A stretch of DNA of 64,000 bases from positions 124,001 through 188,000 of the forward strand of contig JALIZF010001438.1 in assembly GCA_029948255.1 (NCBI GenBank). The letters are read 5' to 3'. A program made the translations under genes and the position numbers. Positions 60,101 through 64,000 of this stretch are shown here, piece by piece. Origin of the DNA: Telmatactis stephensoni. Lineage: Eukaryota; Cnidaria; Anthozoa; Actiniaria; Isophelliidae. Every line of letters begins with the position of its first letter. Positions within the stretch are counted from its first letter, which is position 1. The notes under the pieces are model-generated. The model searched no databases. It was not told where the DNA came from and was given only the letters and a program-made list of their open reading frames with translations.

Positions 60101-63100
60101 ACAAGTTGAGTGATTTTGAGTGATTGCTCGTATTACCGTAGCTTTAGCTTCTTTCTTATCAGTCTGTGGAGCTCTGCAGCGGAAATCTAAATACCTTGGA
60201 AGATCGCTTTCAATTCGAACGAAGCCCATGAAAACTGGGTGAAGACGGGAATCGAACCATGAACCTCCTCTTAGAAAGCCATGCACTAACTAACTAAATA
60301 TTAAAACGTCCCTGTTCTATGGCGTTCCTGTTCCCTGGGTCCACACGGAGGATGTGAGCATATCAGTGTACTAAACTAGCGGATACAGTTATGCATGTAG
60401 ACTTGGAGACCACCATCGTAAAAAGTTCGATGATATATCTAAATGTATCTCCCGACAAAACTTAAGGGAAGGACAGATTGTAGACAACGGATAGTAAATT
60501 ATTTGCGAGGAGTTCTATATTTAGACCAAGCAGTCTATAATTTTGCTTGAAATAAAAACAAATCCCAATTATCAAATGAAGTGATTGAGTGCACTGAAAT
60601 TAATTGCATCTTCCTTACAGATTGCACTTTTGATATGAATTCATTATGTCGGTGGGTTAATAGTGGTAAAAATGGTGATCTAGTCTGGAGGTTAAAAATG
60701 GGGCCGGCAGGAGGTTATGAAACAGGACCAGCACATGATTACTACGGTTAGTACCTATTCCAGTTTTCTTATAAGAAAATTCAAAATTTGTTCTACATTA
60801 AATTTAAAGTGAAGCACAACCGCGTAACAAAGACGCGAAGCGTAGTATTTGTTAATGCTAGCACATTCCACTGTTTGGGGATTGCTTTTCATTTATAAAA
60901 TACAATATCTTTTTAAAGATTTGCTACTTAAAACGTATAAGAGCTTGAAAAATGTGGCTGCTGTTTGAAATCATACAGCCCGCTGCAACAAACTAGCCAA
61001 GGAAAATGAAGGGGAAAAAGGAAGAGCCTCTTCCGTCTTTCCTTTCTCTCTTCTCCCCTTCCCTTTCTCATTCCTCTCCCATTTACCTTAAAGCGAGCTA
61101 TGTTGGCTAGTGCTACACTCGTCTTTTATTTGTCATCTGCAGAGTGTCGGCGTTATAGCATGACTATTGTATATATTTTGTTGTTGTTGTTGTTGTTGTT
61201 GTCGTCTTCTTTGAGCCAATATCCAATGCAAACGATAAGCATGGCTGAAGAATAAAAGTAAAGGACAATAGACGACTTTCAAAAATGGCGGCCTAGTACA
61301 TGAGAACGAGGCCACAAAGGCCTTGTTACCAGAAAATAAGCGTGGCGACACTTCTATTGCTATCAAAGACGATGTGTTCCTTTTCCTTTTGAAATACCTA
61401 TTTTATGTGCATTTTACAGGATAATTTTTATATATTTAGAATCATTTGATGCGATGTTGATTTTGGAGGCCTTTCTGGCCTCGTTACCGTGAACAATGAG
61501 CCCGCCATTTTTGAAAGTCGTCTATAATCTAGGAACTTCAGTATTCACAAAATCAAAGATTCTGTTGAGTAACGTGTTTGGTTTTCTAGGTTCTGGTTAC
61601 TACATTGTGTTTGATTCATCTAAAAAGTTCCTGTACGATGAAAAAGCAACTTTGATTAGTCCTCAAATCAACAAACGTAAATCAATGACCTTTTATTATC
61701 ACATGTACGGCCAAGGTGTTGAAACTCTTGATGTTCTAGTTCAAACTACAAACAAAAAGAGAAAGGAGACTGTTTGGAGTCGTCATGGTAACCAGAGGAA
61801 CCAATGGAATGAAGGGTGTGTGTTATTAGATTACGACGAGAATTTCAAGGTATGACATGCTTAATGCTCATGTTTTATTAAGAAATTCATATAACTGGCT
61901 TATATTCATGTGATCAACGAAATCCTAAAAAGACTAAGAACACTTAAAATTCAATGACCTGGTGGTACTCTCCCCACAAAATTTGTGAGTGTTTTCTTTA
62001 AATTGTGCTCCCTACTATTTTGATTTTTTCACACTATTTCACAAAAGCATGGTCAATCTACGCTGTCTAACTAGTTTTGTCCCACCAAGCTGCACCTTTT
62101 AGGGTTAAGCTGTGTTACACATACAGATAGTATAGCTTATACAGGTATAAACTACTCAATGATCCTCAATTAATGAGCACCGTAAAATAGGCAGGAATGA
62201 AGACCCAGGAAAAACTCGGCAACAGATACTGAGACCGATCGATCATTATAGGTATCGTTTGAGGCAAGTATGGGATCAAGTGACAGTTCAAGTATTGCTT
62301 TGGATGAGATCCACCTTTCTGATAACTTGACCCTCTGTCAAGGCCATCATAAGGGACTGGCTATTGATTTGCTGCCTGCTGAATTCAAATCAGGTATAGA
62401 GTTCTACAGTTAAACTAATTGTTATTCTGACACGATTACATAGCAAATTAATTGATTTAAAATATGAAAATTTATATATGAGTAGTTTTTTTTAATGGGG
62501 TTGTTTGAAGAAATACATCTTTTTTTTCGTTTAACATAAAGCAAACTGCAGTTTCAATGAAACAATGTGTGGATGGAGGACTGTAACAAATAAAATGACA
62601 CAAGACGGCCTACAGTGGTATTTTGGAAGAAAAAGTACACCCAAAGGTTAGACATTGACACAGAAAAGAAAGATAATTTAAAATAACTCAAAAGGCTTTA
62701 TAGGCGCACGAGGTATTTTACCTTTTTACATCACTACTTCGAGTTGATATACATTTTTCAGTTCCAAGAGAGAAAAGTAGTATGCTGGCTTTTTTTTTTA
62801 AATAGAGGTCACAGATAAAAAAATCAGGAATTATCTTTTTTTTACCATTTAAAAAAAAGAAAAGTGAAAAATATATGCTTTCCCCAATATATAATAGTCC
62901 AGGTCAACTTTATGCATGTACGTAGCCTCGTCTTGATACTTTTGTATGTGGCAAGTGAAGTGTATCTCGGAAAACGGTTATTGAATGCTAACTAATTTTT
63001 GTCCTTTAGATTTTCAGTCGAAGTACATCTATACAAAAATATACCACAACAGGTCTACAGAAAAAACTAAGGCGTACCTTCTTAGTCCTCGCTTGTCTTC

Positions 63101-64000
63101 TCCATATTGTATGAGTTTAAGCTACAGCATCATGAATGTCAACAGTACCCTTGAAGTGGTTTTGTTTAGAATGCGAAACCCACGAGTTGTCTTCAAACTA
63201 TGGCAAAATAACAACAGTCTCAACAGATTGAATAGGATAATCACTGACCAAATGACGTTATCATACAGTGATTCATATCAGGTACGAGACTGATGATATA
63301 GTTTAATCTTAGATGGATGGATGGATGGATGGATGGATGGATGGATGGATGGGTTAGTGGGTGGATGGGGGCTGGATGGATGGGTGGGTGGAAAGATATG
63401 GATCGATTAATTGATTGATCGATTGTTTGATTGATTGATATATAGATAAATGGATAGATGGATTGACTTAGTAATTGCTTAATTTCAAGGTCGTTATCAT
63501 CGCTACGCCTACTTCAACTAAAGAAGATATGTCATTGTATGATGTTACTTTTGAACATGGACTATGTAATGTTGACTACACCAACAAAGGTAATTAGCCC
63601 CTGTCAAACTTTTATCTCATTATTAAAGCGTTATTCAATTAAATCACTGCTGTTTACCCTTAACAGGGAGCTGCAACTTCGAAGAAAGACCACTGAAAAG
63701 CGGCATGTGTCTTTGGCGTATCATCGGTGGATGGGGACGAATTCGGGAAAAAGACTTGAAACTTCCTGAGGGATTTCAGTCAAAGACTGGTGCAGGTACA
63801 ACCCTATCGATCGAGATTACCCTTTAAGTGTATTGTTTTTATATTTTAACAACGCAAATTATAGCATCTGTCTTCAGACAAATCATCATATTGCATACCT
63901 TGACTTAAATATGACAATATATTACAATTTCCATATAGATAGCACATCTACTATAATTTCTATCCACACAAAGACCATTTTACCTGGGAAACTGAATCAT
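52118..64000 (+). CDS. Gene F: secreted ShKT-VWA-MAM protein, 3' end outside window, frameshifted
   Basis: Exons: 52118-52187, 52834-52866, 54753-54878, 57963-58303, 58981-59219, 60621-60746, 61590-61849, 62252-62393, 62542-62646, 63010-63281, 63490-63589, 63667-63795, 63939 to beyond 64000. All splice sites are GT..AG and phases agree. Residues 1-22 are a signal peptide ([16 protein letters not shown]). Residues 36-74 are a ShKT-like module with 4 of 6 cysteines. VWA domain from 79, with an intact MIDAS start D-x-S-x-S (DSSGSIG, 90-96) and FTDG. First MAM ([12 protein letters not shown]...), second ([11 protein letters not shown]...), third (SCNFEERP...CLW). One extra base near 59083 shifts the VWA exon to a stop at 59110. 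A secreted adhesion or matrix protein is likely. Additional symmetrical exons may hide in the 3-kb introns. Confidence 0.85.
52955..53000. repeat. Fragment of G/C-run element
   Basis: AACTTGAGGCCGACGATGCG then GCCCCCCTC matches 6831-6870. In intron 2 of gene F. Confidence 0.55.
53018..53864. mobile_element. 847-bp TIR element in gene F intron 2
   Basis: The ends TTAAGGTGACTGACTACGTT and AACGTAGTCAGTAACCTTAA are a 24-base inverted repeat with one mismatch. The interior is noncoding, with repeated AAAATTGATTTTTGTACAAA-like words. A non-autonomous DNA transposon. Confidence 0.7.
53895..53990 (-). mobile_element. tRNA-derived SINE head
   Basis: The minus strand reads GGTGGCACAAGGATGCG, then GGTCCCGAGTTCGATTCCCAG (strong B box). 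Closely related to 11235-11330 on the + strand. Confidence 0.55.
54060..54105. repeat. (AAAAG)n tract
   Basis: AAAAGAAAAGAAAAGAAAAG repeat in intron 2 of gene F. Confidence 0.7.
55441..55650. mobile_element. MITE with 27-bp inverted repeats
   Basis: AAGGCCAATTTATACACGAT and its reverse complement bound 210 bases. The inner words ACAACCCTACAACTTGCTTAC and GTAAGCAAGTTGTAGGGTTGT also pair, so almost the full element is a hairpin. Gene F intron 3. Confidence 0.75.
55780..55960. repeat. GTGATTCGTGA degenerate repeats
   Basis: At least seven GTGA(T/A)(T/C)CGTGA words, spaced irregularly. Gene F intron 3. Confidence 0.6.
56170..56270. repeat. (TAGG)n microsatellite
   Basis: About 25 perfect GTAG units. 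The reverse strand translates to Pro-Thr-Tyr-Leu repeats that are not a gene. Confidence 0.95.
57006..57435. mobile_element. Palindromic element with CCCTAAAAGGTACC units
   Basis: The arms GACGGGGATGCTCGTC (57045-57060) and GACGAGCATCCCCGTC (57384-57399) are perfect, with a G run outside on the left and a C run on the right. The interior contains at least five CCCTAAAAGGTACCA words, each itself near-palindromic. Non-autonomous; gene F intron 3. Confidence 0.7.
57840..57930. repeat. (GATT)n microsatellite
   Basis: Imperfect GATTGATTGATT units just upstream of the VWA exon. Confidence 0.8.
59382..59512. mobile_element. 131-bp MITE, nearly perfect hairpin
   Basis: Arms of about 55 bases: GAGGCTGTTTATATGGAAGC...GGGCTGACTTCTTTTGTT and the reverse complement, separated by about 20 bases (CTGTGGCCCCCAGGG). 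Few mismatches, so probably young. In gene F intron 5. Confidence 0.8.
59610..60220. mobile_element. Large fold-back element, arms ~165 bp
   Basis: 59617-59780 and 60045-60216 are inverted copies (AAGAAAGAAGCT, AAAGCTACGGTAATACGAGC, CTTGTCTCGCAACATTGCTG, GATGCTGCGCGTTTTT). The centre repeats parts of the arm (GCTGCGAGACAAGTTGA, GGTAATACGCGCAAC) and has a G run (59897-59921). In gene F intron 5; noncoding. Confidence 0.75.
60240..60295 (-). mobile_element. tRNA-like SINE fragment
   Basis: The minus strand has CATGGTTCGATTCCCGTC, a B box, next to the fold-back element. No A box is clear. Confidence 0.35.
61185..61202. repeat. (TTG)n microsatellite
   Basis: Six TTG units in gene F intron 6. 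Confidence 0.7.
61270..61520. mobile_element. Inverted-repeat element in gene F intron 6
   Basis: AGACGACTTTCAAAAATGGCGG (61270) and CCGCCATTTTTGAAAGTCGTCT (to 61523) are perfect inverted copies about 230 bases apart. Inner GAGAACGAGGCCACAAAGGCC / GGCCTTTCTGGCCTCGTTACC also pair. Confidence 0.7.
63312..63352. repeat. (GGAT)n microsatellite
   Basis: About ten ATGG units in gene F intron 10, followed by degenerate GGATGGATGGG and GATTGATTG tracts. Confidence 0.9.

Noticed and set aside
60017..60286. 89-codon frame (-)
   Set aside because: Covers the arm of a fold-back element and a SINE fragment.

Overview
The window reads as nuclear DNA of an animal, most likely a hexacoral cnidarian (stony coral or sea anemone). 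It is AT-rich, its genes are split into many short exons with GT..AG introns, and it is packed with short inverted-repeat elements, tRNA-derived SINEs, LINE tails and a Penelope-like retroelement. The animal assignment is firm from gene structure and families. The cnidarian assignment is an inference from the mix of secreted PAN, EGF, pentraxin, ShKT, VWA and MAM proteins.

Six protein-coding genes can be assembled by hand from exons whose splice phases agree. Gene A (+, 4402-11158, 5 exons, 355 aa) is a secreted PAN-EGF-pentraxin protein. Gene B (+, 15759-20768, 2 exons, 847 aa) has an RFX-type DNA-binding domain. Gene C (-, 23231-32576, 18 exons, 484 aa) is 6-phosphogluconate dehydrogenase. 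Gene D (-, 34150-35813, 4 exons, 213 aa) is the homologue of vertebrate C1orf50 (DUF2452). Gene E (-, 40356-42234, 3 exons, 325 aa) is a PAN-pentraxin paralogue of gene A without the EGF exon. Gene F (+, 52118 to beyond the end) encodes a signal peptide, a ShKT-like module, a VWA domain and at least three MAM domains; one VWA exon carries a one-base frameshift. For the five complete models the summed exon lengths divide by three.

Layout: 1-4400 is repeat-rich, with LINE tails, nested inverted-repeat elements and decayed copies of gene A exons. 4402-11158 is gene A, with a Penelope-like element in intron 3. 11.2-15.7 kb holds dispersed repeats and a 1.7 kb terminal-inverted-repeat element. 15.76-20.77 kb is gene B, with a nested fold-back in its intron. 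20.8-23.2 kb is intergenic. 23.2-32.6 kb is gene C. 34.1-35.8 kb is gene D. 36-40.3 kb holds SINEs, a TIR element and LINE remains. 40.4-42.2 kb is gene E. 42.3-52.1 kb is a gene desert with scattered elements. 52.1-64.0 kb is gene F.

The genes do not form a pathway. Genes A, E and F are secreted adhesion or recognition-type proteins, a class often found in cnidarian skeletal-matrix, mucus or innate-recognition repertoires (inference). Gene C is cytosolic pentose phosphate metabolism and gene B is nuclear. The most unusual points are the ShKT-VWA-MAM architecture, whose ShKT module lacks exactly one disulfide pair, the A/E paralogues with decayed exon copies nearby, hammerhead-like motifs at Penelope-type 3' ends, and a short TIR element present twice with clear target-site duplications.
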